Positions 10,295 through 19,606 of a stretch of 64,000 bases of DNA are shown one piece after another. The translations under genes and the position numbers were made by a program. Positions within the stretch are counted from its first letter, which is position 1, and each line of letters opens with the position of its first letter. Source of the stretch: Candidatus Geocrenenecus huangii (GTDB taxonomy: Archaea > Thermoproteota > Nitrososphaeria_A > Caldarchaeales > Wolframiiraptoraceae); assembly GCA_023268155.1 (NCBI GenBank), contig JALNKM010000001.1, forward strand, positions 248,001-312,000. Reading direction: 5' to 3'. Below the pieces are notes generated by a model. It did no database searches and had not been told where the DNA came from. It was given only the letters and a program-made list of their open reading frames with translations.

Positions 10295-11782
10295 TTATGC
10301 GGTTAAGAGTTGTTCAGCAATTTTTTTCACTATATCCATGAATGGTGCAGGGTAGACACCTATCATTACCGCCAGTATGGATAACATTATGAGCGGCGCA
10401 AGCATCATCGGTGGTGCTTCCACTGCTTTCTCCGAGACATCTGTAGGAGGGCGGACGAACAGTATCTGGACCACTCTTAAGTAGTATGCTGCTCCGAGGA
10501 GTACGTTGAGTATCATTATAGCGGCATACAAGTATAGTTTAGCATCTATCGCAGCCGTTATTATCTGGAACTCACTGACAAAGCTATTCAATCCTGGAAT
10601 TCCTGCAAGAGAGAATGCTCCTATAGAGAAGCATGTAACAGTTATGGGCATTCTTCTACCTATTCCACTTAGTGTATCTAGATCTCTCGTCTTAACTGTA
10701 TGGATTAATGCTCCTGCTGAGAGGAAGAGGAGAGCCTTCATCGATGCATGATTTAGTATATGGAGTAGCCCTCCAGCGAGACCTGCTATCGTTCCTATCC
10801 CTAACGCGAAGACTATGTATCCTATGTGCGCTATACTGCTGAAAGCTAGTAGCCTCTTAATATCGTTTTGGAGCATAGCGAGAGTATTTCCAACTATCAT
10901 TGTAACTATGGAAAACAGTATTAACCCTATCTGCCAATTATATAGAGTTGATGGGAATATCAACGTTAATACTCTATACATCGCGTATACACCTGTCTTG
11001 ATTACTACTCCTGAAAGCATTGCACTTATGGGGCTCGGTGCGGCAGGGTGGGCATCTGGTAGCCAGCTGTGGAAGGGGGCCATAGCTGCATTCACTCCGA
11101 AGCCTGTTATCAGTAATGCTATCGAGAGATACGTCCAGGCATTATTCTGGAGTCCCGATATTTTTAGAGCTTCCGACAAGCTCGTAAAGGTTAATGTTCC
11201 CACCATACCGTAGAGGAGCGACATTCCGAATAGTATTGATGCTGTTCCAGCCGTACTCATTATCAAGTACTTGAATGATGCTTCTACCGCCTCCCATCTA
11301 CGGTAGAAGAAAGCTACTAGAACATAGGCGGTTAAGCTCATCATCTCCCAGAAGATGAATAAAGTTACAAAGTCCCCTGAGAATACTACTCCTACCATTC
11401 CTGTAACCATGGCGACTAGGAGTGGATAGTACTCTCTCTTCCTCTCCTCAATATACTCCGTTGAGAATACAGATGCCATGAGTCCGATGAACACGAATAT
11501 CGATGCCACATACATCGAAAGGTCGTCTACAAATATCTGGGAAGATACTAATTGATATTGTGATGCATAGATCTTCACGGGTCCGCTGTTAAGTATAAAC
11601 TGGTTTATGGATAGGAGGAATGTTACCAAAAACCCCGCTATAACGTATATTTCGACTATCTTCTCCCTCTTTCCTTTCGCGAATACTGCAAGCATTGCAG
11701 AAGTAAGTGTGAAGAATATTAAGGAATTAAGAGTTTCGGAGAAGTTTACTGAGAGGATGCTAGATAAAATCATTATGATCAT
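10295..11782 (-). CDS. nuoN: Complex I subunit N (NuoN-like antiporter subunit)
   Basis: A 495-residue polytopic membrane protein with about 14 hydrophobic helices. Conserved antiporter-family features include the membrane Glu in FWEMMSLTAYVLVAF, the broken-helix motif GFGVNAAMAPFHSWLPDAHPAAPS, and a Lys/His-bearing region (AHIGYIVFALGIG, HILNHASMKALLFLSAG). It pumps protons in the membrane arm of the respiratory NADH dehydrogenase-like complex. MrpD/NuoL-type relatives look similar; length and the downstream helix pattern favour NuoN. It stands alone here, about 6 kb from nuoJ/nuoK and on the other strand. Confidence 0.85.
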   Translation of the reverse strand: MIIMILSSILSVNFSETLNSLIFFTLTSAMLAVFAKGKREKIVEIYVIAGFLVTFLLSINQFILNSGPVKIYASQYQLVSSQIFVDDLSMYVASIFVFIGLMASVFSTEYIEERKREYYPLLVAMVTGMVGVVFSGDFVTLFIFWEMMSLTAYVLVAFFYRRWEAVEASFKYLIMSTAGTASILFGMSLLYGMVGTLTFTSLSEALKISGLQNNAWTYLSIALLITGFGVNAAMAPFHSWLPDAHPAAPSPISAMLSGVVIKTGVYAMYRVLTLIFPSTLYNWQIGLILFSIVTMIVGNTLAMLQNDIKRLLAFSSIAHIGYIVFALGIGTIAGLAGGLLHILNHASMKALLFLSAGALIHTVKTRDLDTLSGIGRRMPITVTCFSIGAFSLAGIPGLNSFVSEFQIITAAIDAKLYLYAAIMILNVLLGAAYYLRVVQILFVRPPTDVSEKAVEAPPMMLAPLIMLSILAVMIGVYPAPFMDIVKKIAEQLLTA

Positions 11783-12196
11783 TGTATGGGTAAAACATCG
11801 TAAATATTAACATTCTCATACATGTATCGCGTCATTATTATGGATATATAGTTGGGAAGGAAGAAAATCTCAGTAAGATAATATGTTTATAACAGATATC
11901 GTCTTAGATGCGGAGGGAAAACCATTGACTAAGGAATTTGAAGGTTTATGTACAAGGTGTAATGTATTCTAGGTAGAGATAACTAGGAATGCTGTAGAGG
12001 GACAGGTTCCGAGAAAACTTAAATTCATATTATCTAGTCTTCTTCTGTGAAGGTGCTCTATGATTACGCGTGTATGGCCAATCTATCTCCATTTTCATGG
12101 TCTCTATTTAAGTTGTGGCCCATTTTTAGATAAGGCCTACCATTTTCAGTAACCTCTCCAGCTTATAAACTATGTTTGAAATCTGCTCGATAGAGC
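11783..12196 (+). other. Intergenic region, no gene supported
   Basis: This 414-base AT-rich stretch separates divergent nuoN and the DNA polymerase operon and must hold both promoters. The only short reading frame of note is a 29-codon one at 11883-11972 ending with a CxxC; it has no ribosome-binding site or family signature. I see no tRNA, repeat or convincing C/D box RNA. Confidence 0.5.
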
Positions 12197-12472
12197 ATGG
12201 GTAGAACTACGTTAACATATAGGCAGAGACTTGAGCTCGAGCTTGAACGTTGGAGAATGTTTAGAAGAACTTTACTAAAGGATGAGAGAGAAGTATTTGA
12301 TAGCTTAGTTGGTCACATATACAGATACTCTCATGCAGCTTCAATGTATCCTGAAAGAGACGTATTTGATCTATTCATCATGTCTGGACTTCTATCTCAT
12401 GAAGAGAGATTGAGGATCTTGGAGAGGGAATTGAGGCGGGAGATGAATATCGGTGCAAGGCTGGCTCCTTGA
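12197..12472 (+). CDS. Small conserved-looking protein upstream of DNA polymerase
   Basis: A 91-residue, strongly charged helical protein, rich in Arg, Glu and Leu, with no Cys, membrane helix or motif I recognise. The polymerase gene starts inside its last 20 bases in another frame, so the two are translationally coupled and probably work together. It may be a polymerase-associated helical subunit, but that is inferred from context only. Confidence 0.65.
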   Translation: MGRTTLTYRQRLELELERWRMFRRTLLKDEREVFDSLVGHIYRYSHAASMYPERDVFDLFIMSGLLSHEERLRILERELRREMNIGARLAP

Positions 12473-14639
12473 CATACATCCTATAAGTAGAGATGAAGTC
12501 TGCGTATGGATAAAGAGAAAAGATGGAAGAGTAGAGTTAGAGAAGATTAAATGGATGCCTAAAATCTATGTTGTAGGACCGTTCGACAAGCTTGTCCAAC
12601 TTAGCCAGATACTTTCAAGCAAGTATGATTTAGAATTTGTTGAGAAACATATCTACGCAGGAGGCTCTCTGGAAACAGTACTAGAAGTCAAGATACCTTT
12701 TGGAGAGAGAAAGAAGATAGCTAAAGAAGTCCTAGACATCGGTAATCACATATTCTATAGAGTATTCAACGTAGATTTACCATCTATGCAGGAATTCTTG
12801 TATCACCATAATCTTTATCCTACCGCATACATAGACTATTCAAATAATAACTTCAAAATATTAGATGATGTTGGAGACCTCGATTATGATACATCGTGGA
12901 TTAAGATAGCATACCTCGATGCCAAGATAGCTTCTAACAGTATTCTACCATCCCTCCAAGATAAGCTTACCGAGCTATCATTGAAGATTCAAGATGAAGA
13001 AATAATATTGGATTTTTCAGAAGAATTCATACTTGAAGAACTATCCAAAATACTAGATTCCCTAGATGTAGACATAATTGTAACTGAATGTGGAGATTCA
13101 TTCCTCATGCCCTACCTCCATCATAGAGCTAGAGTAAATAATGTTAAGCTAAGGCTTGGTAGATTAGACCATGAACCTAGGTTAGAGATATCATCTAGAT
13201 CCTACTTTAGCTATGGTAGAGTATGTCATAAGTTTAGAGGATTTAAGCTTAGAGGTAGAATACATGTAGACTCATCTAATTCGATGCTCTATCAGGAAAC
13301 AGGCATAGATGGAGTATTGGAGATCTCTAGAGTATGTAGGATACCTATTCAAGATGCTTCAAGATATACTATCGGTTCATGCATGTCGTCCCTCCAGTAT
13401 TATGAAGCCTACAAGCTTGGAATACTTCTACCGTGGATTCCATGTAGGGAAAACTACATGAATGGAAGACAGCTCAACATAGCTGACAGGGGAGGATTAA
13501 TACTTGACGCTAAGCCCGAAATATTCTGGAATGTTGGGGAAATAGATTTCAAAAGTCTTTACCCGATGTTAATGTATAGATACAATATTTCGGGAGAAAC
13601 AATCAATTGCGAATGCTGTAGATACGAGAAGATAGAAATACCTGAAGTCGGATACCATGTTTGTAGAAGATGGAGAGGGGTTGTTCCAAGAGCCATAGAG
13701 TTACCATTGAAGAAACGACTACAATATAAGAAGTTATCGGAAGAAGTAGGAAAATCTTATTTGAGACAAATATATGGTAGGAGAGCCGATGCACTGAAGT
13801 GGATTCTAGTAACTGCTTTCGGATATCTAGGTTTTAAGAAAGCAAAGTTCGGGTCAAGAGAAGCCCATCTAGCTGTATGTGCATTAGCTAGAGATACGCT
13901 GATAAAAACTATAAGGATTGCTGAAGAATCAGGGTTTAGAGTAGTTCATGGATTGGTTGACTCACTCTGGATAGTTAAAGAAGATGCTGAAGATGAAGAC
14001 TACGTGAAGCTGATCGAAAAAATAGAAGATAAACTTAAGTTACCCGTAAGCTATGAGGGAAGATATAAATGGATAATCTTTCTGAAATCTAAGATAAACC
14101 CATTCAAGCCTGTCAATAATAGGTATTTTGGAGTATTACTCGACGGTAGAATAAAGTATAGAGGAATAGAGGCTAGGAGAAGAGACGCCCCACTTATAGT
14201 TAAGAAAATGCAGTTACAGATGCTGGAGAGGCTATCCAAAGCAAACACGTTGAGAGAACTTAGAGAGAAAGCTTTAGAGTGCTTGGAGATCTATAGAGAA
14301 TACGCTAAGAAGATAGTATTAGGTGAAGCACATGTAGATGATTTAATCATTACGAAAAGCCTAAGCAAGCATATAAGAGAATACATAAACAAAGTACTAC
14401 ATGTTACTGTAGCCAGAAAACTTGAATCACTAGGGTATGTGATAGAACCAGGTCAACCGATAAGATACGTAGTAACCGGTGGGAAGTGTGTTGACGCAAG
14501 TCTTCCACAATCCTGCGAAGTGGGAGAATACAATAGTAGAGAGTACTTGAAGATCCTTGAGGGGGCTGCAGAGACAATACTTGAGCCAATAATCGGTCAA
14601 GAAAAAATATATTACATAACGTCAAAAATAATAGATTAA
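12453..14639 (+). CDS. Family B DNA polymerase, accessory (PolB3-like) type
   Basis: A 728-residue protein. Motif A is DFKSLYPMLM (Asp365), motif B contains a conserved Lys (ALKWILVTAFGYLG, about 447-460) with an unusual VTAFGYLG in place of NSxYG, and motif C is HGLVDSLW (about 499-506), keeping the second Asp (503) but not the first of the usual DTD. Exonuclease motif I reads LDAKI where DxE is expected, so the Glu is lost. A Cys-rich insert (CECC ... H.C, 386-404) follows motif A and resembles a zinc-binding finger. These features suit a crenarchaeal accessory polymerase such as PolB3, used in repair or bypass rather than main replication. It starts at GTG in overlap with the small upstream gene. 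Confidence 0.85.
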   Translation: MQGWLLDIHPISRDEVCVWIKRKDGRVELEKIKWMPKIYVVGPFDKLVQLSQILSSKYDLEFVEKHIYAGGSLETVLEVKIPFGERKKIAKEVLDIGNHIFYRVFNVDLPSMQEFLYHHNLYPTAYIDYSNNNFKILDDVGDLDYDTSWIKIAYLDAKIASNSILPSLQDKLTELSLKIQDEEIILDFSEEFILEELSKILDSLDVDIIVTECGDSFLMPYLHHRARVNNVKLRLGRLDHEPRLEISSRSYFSYGRVCHKFRGFKLRGRIHVDSSNSMLYQETGIDGVLEISRVCRIPIQDASRYTIGSCMSSLQYYEAYKLGILLPWIPCRENYMNGRQLNIADRGGLILDAKPEIFWNVGEIDFKSLYPMLMYRYNISGETINCECCRYEKIEIPEVGYHVCRRWRGVVPRAIELPLKKRLQYKKLSEEVGKSYLRQIYGRRADALKWILVTAFGYLGFKKAKFGSREAHLAVCALARDTLIKTIRIAEESGFRVVHGLVDSLWIVKEDAEDEDYVKLIEKIEDKLKLPVSYEGRYKWIIFLKSKINPFKPVNNRYFGVLLDGRIKYRGIEARRRDAPLIVKKMQLQMLERLSKANTLRELREKALECLEIYREYAKKIVLGEAHVDDLIITKSLSKHIREYINKVLHVTVARKLESLGYVIEPGQPIRYVVTGGKCVDASLPQSCEVGEYNSREYLKILEGAAETILEPIIGQEKIYYITSKIID

Positions 14640-14689
14640 TAATCAAGATTAGGGGACTAATCTTCTATTAAGTTGAATACTAAGTCATC

Positions 14690-17371
14690 TTATGAAATTA
14701 CACAGTTAGCCCATCCACAATCTAAACATTTTACGCAGCCTTCCTGATAGACTATGTTGATACTCTTACACATCGGACATTTCTCAACCTTCTTTGGAGA
14801 CGACTTCAACCCAGTCTTTATTTCTTCTTCAACAGCGACCTCTGACCCATTAATTCCTGTAAGGATTAGTTTCACTCCAGATTTGATAGAACCATTCTGC
14901 TTCTCTTCATGTTCATTATTTATCTTCGGAGGCTCTATGCCTAACTTCTTCATTAATTCTAGAGTTTTATTCGGCGTTAATGCTATGTACTTGTTCAGTC
15001 TTTGAGAAGGAGTTACCAAGACTTGTACTGATTTACTTGTATCTCTGTATATTGTTATACCTTTTAGGCCAAGTTTGTAAGCGAACATATATGCTTTCAT
15101 AACATCATCTACTGTAACCCATGCGGGCATGTTTATAGTCTTACTTACAGAAGCATCAACCCATTTCTGCATCTCATACTGAGCTCTCACATGATCCCAC
15201 CATGGAATATCGTATGCTACTAGGAAGACTTTTCTAATATCTTCAGGCATGTCTTCTAATCCCTGTACCGATCCCCCATTCTCTGCAACCTTCTTCAGTA
15301 CATCTTCATTGAGTAGGCCTCGTTCTTTTAGTTGCCTCTCAAATTCTATATCTGTGTAGAAGAATGTTCCAACTGTTACTCTCTTCTCGTAGACTAATGC
15401 AAACTGAGGCTCGAGACCAGAAGAAACATCCAACAACATAGATATACTACCTGTGGGCGCGATAGTCGTTACATGGCTATTCCTTATTCCTTTCTTCTTT
15501 AATTCCTCTGCTAGCTCTCTCCATGGTAGAGTCCACAATTCAGGATTATGGAATCCTTCAATGGGGAATACACCTTTAGGATAGTCTGACTGAGAGTATA
15601 ATGGAAATACACCTTTCTCTTCAGCTAGCTCTATGCTTGTCTTGTATGCATGGAATGCTATGAACTCCATTACCTTACTCATCATCTGGAAGCCTTCTTC
15701 GCTATTATATGGTATTCCGAGCGCGTAGAGCATGTCAGCCATACCCATTATGCCTAAACCTATCCTTCTACTCTTCTTCGTCTTATATTCTATCTGCTCA
15801 AGCGGATACTTGTTAACTTCTATTACGTTGTCTAAGAACCTAACAGACCACTTTACAGCTTCCTTCAAAGAATCCCAATCTATTTCATTTTTTTCTCCAA
15901 CTCTTTTTATGAAAGCGTAGAGATTTATGCTTCCGAGATTGCATGATTCATAAGTATATAGGGGTTGTTCACCACACGGATTCGTCGCTCTAATATCGCC
16001 TAGGAAATTCCTAAAGAGATTATGTTTATTGATGTTGTCGAAGAATAGTACTCCTGGGTCAGCTGTCTTCCATGCAGCCTCGGCTATTTCTCTAAATAAT
16101 CTTGCAGGGTCTACTGTTCTCCAAGTCGACCCATCTCTCGGATTCTTAAGCGGGTACGGCTTCTTCTCTTCATAGTATTTCCAGAAGTCCGGAGTAATCA
16201 AGACAGAGATATTGAAGTTTTCAAGAAAGTTTTCCTTCTCTTTACTATGTATAAAGTTTTCTATGTCTGGATGCCATATCTCTATTATACCCATGTTCGC
16301 TCCTCTACGTTTTCCCCCTTGCTTAACTACCTCAGTGACTGTATCTATTATTCTCATAAATGAGACCGGCCCTGAAGCTACACCATATGTTGAGAATACT
16401 AGATCTCCTTCAGGTCTAAGTTTAGAGTAATTTATCCCGACTCCTCCACCTGACTTAAATATTATAGCAGCATCTTTGGCCGCATTCATTATAGACTCGA
16501 TATCATCATCAATATCTAGGACGAAGCATGCTGATAATTGTCCAAGCCTTGTACCTGCATTGAATAACGTTGGGCTATTCGGCATGAATTTCTTCTCAAC
16601 CATTAACCTATAGTATCGTAGGCAGTTTTCATAATATTTTTCGAAGAACCCGTCTAACAGCATGTTCAGGAAAGCTGACCATGGAACTCTCATATGCCCA
16701 CTAGAATTAAGTTCATCGTACAAGTTCTTCATTCTTTCTAGGTGCCATTTATTCCATTTGAAATCATACTCACCGTTCGGCAGCTTGCCTAGACCGAGTC
16801 TACCACTCCAGGCATCGAAATCGAACTCCTCCCATGTATGAGCTGGTTGACCACCACTTATATCGTATACTTCGGGATCGTACAGAATGTCTGGGATTAC
16901 TATTAATGCGGCAACCCGCTTAAACATTTCTTTAGGTCCTTCTCTCAATTTACCTTTTTCGTCTCTCAATAGATATCTGCTTGCCATAAGCCGTAAAGCG
17001 TTTACCGAGAATGCTTTATCCACTTCATCTACGTAGTCCTTCTCTAAGATCCTCTTCTTTTCTTCTCTAATTTTCTCTCTTTCTTTTCTATAGATTATGT
17101 ATGCTTTAGCAACTTCGTATAGATCGAATTTAACTAGAGACAACTCAACGATATCTTGTATCTCTTCGACGTGGGGTATTTTCTCTGAGCCGAATTTTTC
17201 AGCTATTATCTTTAATATGTAGTCAACGACCTGTCTAAGAGTTACTTCATCATACATATTCACATGCAACATTGCTTTCCTTACAGCTTCCCTTATCCTG
17301 TTCTCATCGAAATCCACTACTCTTCCGTCTCTTTTTATGACCTTTCGAACTGGGTAGGCACCGTACCCCAT
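14690..17371 (-). CDS. nrdJ: Ribonucleoside-diphosphate reductase, adenosylcobalamin-dependent (class II)
   Basis: Reduces ribonucleotides to deoxyribonucleotides. The 893 residues contain an N-terminal ATP-cone ([20 protein letters not shown] in parts), the specificity-site region, the finger-loop NPCGEQPLY and SCNLGSINL with catalytic Cys, the motif [18 protein letters not shown], and a C-terminal Cys-rich tail with two CxxC pairs (CPMC, CLDC). The zinc-ribbon tail and absence of an adjacent small subunit point to the vitamin B12-dependent class. No intein is present despite inteins being common in this family. The gene starts at ATG 17371 and is flanked by a long intergenic region. Confidence 0.93.
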   Translation of the reverse strand: MGYGAYPVRKVIKRDGRVVDFDENRIREAVRKAMLHVNMYDEVTLRQVVDYILKIIAEKFGSEKIPHVEEIQDIVELSLVKFDLYEVAKAYIIYRKEREKIREEKKRILEKDYVDEVDKAFSVNALRLMASRYLLRDEKGKLREGPKEMFKRVAALIVIPDILYDPEVYDISGGQPAHTWEEFDFDAWSGRLGLGKLPNGEYDFKWNKWHLERMKNLYDELNSSGHMRVPWSAFLNMLLDGFFEKYYENCLRYYRLMVEKKFMPNSPTLFNAGTRLGQLSACFVLDIDDDIESIMNAAKDAAIIFKSGGGVGINYSKLRPEGDLVFSTYGVASGPVSFMRIIDTVTEVVKQGGKRRGANMGIIEIWHPDIENFIHSKEKENFLENFNISVLITPDFWKYYEEKKPYPLKNPRDGSTWRTVDPARLFREIAEAAWKTADPGVLFFDNINKHNLFRNFLGDIRATNPCGEQPLYTYESCNLGSINLYAFIKRVGEKNEIDWDSLKEAVKWSVRFLDNVIEVNKYPLEQIEYKTKKSRRIGLGIMGMADMLYALGIPYNSEEGFQMMSKVMEFIAFHAYKTSIELAEEKGVFPLYSQSDYPKGVFPIEGFHNPELWTLPWRELAEELKKKGIRNSHVTTIAPTGSISMLLDVSSGLEPQFALVYEKRVTVGTFFYTDIEFERQLKERGLLNEDVLKKVAENGGSVQGLEDMPEDIRKVFLVAYDIPWWDHVRAQYEMQKWVDASVSKTINMPAWVTVDDVMKAYMFAYKLGLKGITIYRDTSKSVQVLVTPSQRLNKYIALTPNKTLELMKKLGIEPPKINNEHEEKQNGSIKSGVKLILTGINGSEVAVEEEIKTGLKSSPKKVEKCPMCKSINIVYQEGCVKCLDCGWANCVIS

Positions 17372-17837
17372 TTTGTTAGACCTCTCTCCCTAACTTCTTC
17401 GACTACCACAGTAGAATTGATCTAGCCTATTAATAAAAGGTTTACACTTAGCCAAAAGTGCATCATGACTTGAATATGAGAACACCAAATAGGAAAAAGA
17501 TATGAAAATACCATATCTTGAATCTCTAAATTTCTAGTGTCGAATTGGAAGGAAAGACATGGAACTCAGAATGGTTTCTGATCTGGCTATATTCCATCTT
17601 TTAAATATCGGAATGGCCAAAGAAGTCCTATGAATAATTGATGAAGATGTGGCTCCGAACATGTTTCTCCAATTTTTTGGTGTGGCCATACTCGCCTCGG
17701 TAAGAATCCTAATATTTAAAAAAGGGTTAATAACCAATAATCGGTCGAGAATAATTACAAGTAAACTAGTCCTCTAGGAGAAGCTTTTGTTAACCGTTAT
17801 ATTTAATTCATGCATTCATACCGATTTCTAATAGGAG
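17372..17837 (-). other. Intergenic region upstream of nrdJ and tyrS
   Basis: This 466-base region lies between two divergent genes. It holds a palindrome at 17498-17518 (AGATATG, 7-base spacer, CATATCT), about 130 bases upstream of nrdJ, which could be a hairpin or an operator. The core GTTATATTTAATTC at about 17796-17809 would serve as the tyrS promoter. A 67-codon frame on the minus strand (17534-17737) shows no protein-like pattern and I do not accept it. Confidence 0.5.
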
Positions 17838-18929
17838 ATGGATTTAGAAAGAAGGCTAGAATTAATAACTAGGCCGCCTACGGAAGAGGTTATAACTTTA
17901 GAAGATTTAAGAATACTTCTCGAGACAGAGGCTCATCCTATAGCTTATGATGGCTTTGAGCCTAGTGGTTTAGCCCATCTGCCATTCGGAGTCCTTAGAG
18001 CAATCAAGCTTCAAGACATGCTAGATGCAGGGTGCAGATTCAAGCTTCTCCTCGCTGATTGGCATGCGATGATCAATAATAAGATGGGGGGAGACCTAGA
18101 AAAAATAAGAAGAGTTGGAGAATACTTTATCGAAGTCTGGAAGGCGGCTGGAATAGATTTATCAAAGGTTGAGATTGTATGGGCTAACGACCTAGTCAAT
18201 AGTAGAGATTACTGGAGGCAGGTTATACTCGTCGCTAAGAATATTACCTTGAAGCGAGCTTTAAGAGCTCTACCCATCATGGGTAGAAGAGAGGGAGAGA
18301 TGCAGGAGGCAGCACAGATAATATATCCAGCTATGCAGGTATCTGATATATTCTACATGGGGGTAGACATATGCCAGCTAGGTTTGGATCAGCGACGTGC
18401 AAACATACTCGCAAGAGAACTTGCACCCAAGCTCAGCGTTAAGAAGCCTGTAGCCGTCCACCACCATATGTTGATGGGGCTTCAAGGCCCAGTCGAGTCG
18501 GGCGGATTCGAAGAAGATGCGGAAATGAATTTAGAGATAGCTTCAAAGATGAGTAAGAGTATTCCAGAAACAAGCATATTCGTACATGATGACTTCGAGA
18601 CAATAAAGAAGAAGATCGATGATGCGTATTGTCCTCCCAGAATCATTCGGGGAAACCCAATTCTAGAATATGTAAAATACATCATCTTCAGGAAGATGAA
18701 ATCTCTCTACATTGAGAGACCCCCAAAATATGGTGGAGATATAGAATACTGGAGTTACGAAGAATTGGAGAAAGATTATGTCATGGGTAAGTTGCATCCC
18801 GCAGACTTGAAGAATGCTGTTGCGAAGGCACTAGACCAAGTGATAAAACCAATAAGAGAGCATTTCGAGAAAGATCCAGACGCTAAAAAACTGTATGAAT
18901 TCGTAAAATCACAAGAAGTAACACGATGA
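17838..18929 (+). CDS. tyrS: Tyrosyl-tRNA synthetase, archaeal type
   Basis: Activates tyrosine and charges tRNA-Tyr. The 363 residues begin with an archaeal-type catalytic core: the HIGH-like motif appears as GLAHLPFG in YDGFEPSGLAHLPFG, the tyrosine pocket as YPAMQVSDIFYMGVDICQLGLDQRR, and the KMSKS loop as SKMSKSIPETSIF. The C-terminal domain is the short archaeal anticodon-binding part without an S4 domain. ATG at 17838 is preceded by AGGAG. No operon partner is seen. Confidence 0.95.
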   Translation: MDLERRLELITRPPTEEVITLEDLRILLETEAHPIAYDGFEPSGLAHLPFGVLRAIKLQDMLDAGCRFKLLLADWHAMINNKMGGDLEKIRRVGEYFIEVWKAAGIDLSKVEIVWANDLVNSRDYWRQVILVAKNITLKRALRALPIMGRREGEMQEAAQIIYPAMQVSDIFYMGVDICQLGLDQRRANILARELAPKLSVKKPVAVHHHMLMGLQGPVESGGFEEDAEMNLEIASKMSKSIPETSIFVHDDFETIKKKIDDAYCPPRIIRGNPILEYVKYIIFRKMKSLYIERPPKYGGDIEYWSYEELEKDYVMGKLHPADLKNAVAKALDQVIKPIREHFEKDPDAKKLYEFVKSQEVTR

Positions 18930-19065
18930 TATCCTAGTCATTTGAGAATTTAAGATTATATTAGTGTTCTCCAAGCAATCCTGGCTAATTCATACGATAT
19001 TTTAAGGGGGAGACTCTCTATGCATCTTCCGCTCTGCCTCAAGTGGATATTCGACGAGGATGGGA

Positions 19066-19380
19066 TTACTCATGCCTGTAATGACGGTCAACGAAGTCGA
19101 CAGTAACGGTAATTGCTACCAGCATGCCTATTATCATCAGATTTATTATTAGGTCCACCCAAATGATTCGAAGATCAATCTTCACCAAAACCGATTTCAT
19201 TGTAGTTATTAAGGAGTCCGCAGATGCTTTAATCCCAGCAACAATTTTAGGCCCATTATTAATAATGGTAATAATAATGAAGAGTGTAACGATCTTCATA
19301 ACAACACTTAACACTTTAAGAAGAGAGGCCCTTATTCTATCCCACCACATGAGTATCAAATATCCATATGTCAACATCAT
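19066..19380 (-). CDS. Possible small membrane protein
   Basis: A 104-residue reading frame on the minus strand with two hydrophobic segments (VVMKIVTLFIIITIINNG and LIINLMIIGMLVAITVTV) joined by an amphipathic linker, and a charged C-terminus. No family is recognised. The opposite strand is also open for 87 codons here (19124-19387), and no ribosome-binding site precedes the ATG, so the coding claim is weak. The more even amphipathic pattern and positively charged inside loops favour the minus frame. Confidence 0.35.
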   Translation of the reverse strand: MMLTYGYLILMWWDRIRASLLKVLSVVMKIVTLFIIITIINNGPKIVAGIKASADSLITTMKSVLVKIDLRIIWVDLIINLMIIGMLVAITVTVDFVDRHYRHE

Positions 19381-19483
19381 TAACTAAGTTTTTTATTTCC
19401 TATCACCGCATCTTTATTTTGAACCCATTGACTTCATGATCGAATTTTCTATAATGATTTTTATCTGCGTCTCTACGACTAAA

Positions 19484-19562
19484 TGTACCCCACCGCCGAC
19501 AACCCCTCATCATTGGGAGGGCTCACACCTCTCTCCAAGAGGCTTAAGGAAGCGGTGGGGCC
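19484..19562 (+). ncRNA. Candidate structured small RNA (three-way junction)
   Basis: This GC-rich island in AT-rich intergenic DNA folds as three helices: P1 19488-19496 with 19552-19560 (9 bp, CCCCACCGC/GCGGTGGGG), P2 19504-19508 with 19517-19521 (CCCTC/GAGGG), and P3 19528-19532 with 19538-19542 (CCTCT/AGAGG). A TATA-like TTTTTATC at 19458-19465 lies about 26 bases before the first helix, consistent with a plus-strand transcript starting near 19485. GC-rich islands in AT-rich hyperthermophile genomes are often RNA genes. It does not fit tRNA, 5S, C/D box or a riboswitch I know. It lies downstream of tyrS and beyond the 3' end of pheT. Confidence 0.55.
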
Positions 19563-19606
19563 AGATAAAAAGTAATAAGTCGGTATTATTAACCTTTCTA
19601 GAGCTC

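Noticed and set aside
11883-11972. A 29-codon frame ending with CTRCNVF
   Set aside because: Too short, no Shine-Dalgarno or family match; the CxxC alone is not enough.
17534-17737. A 67-codon minus-strand frame
   Set aside because: Codon pattern and composition look random, and it lies in a divergent promoter region.
14690-17837. Intein in nrdJ or a cobalamin riboswitch upstream
   Set aside because: The reductase is continuous through all catalytic motifs, and the upstream region has no B12-box-like sequence.
19124-19387. An 87-codon plus-strand frame opposite the possible membrane protein
   Set aside because: The minus-strand frame has more protein-like helices; this one is Ile/Met-rich without pattern and has no start signal.
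19484-19562. Reading of the GC-rich element as a tRNA-Ser on the minus strand
   Set aside because: A GGA-like anticodon loop can be drawn, but there is no room for a D-arm and no T-arm with TTCRANY.
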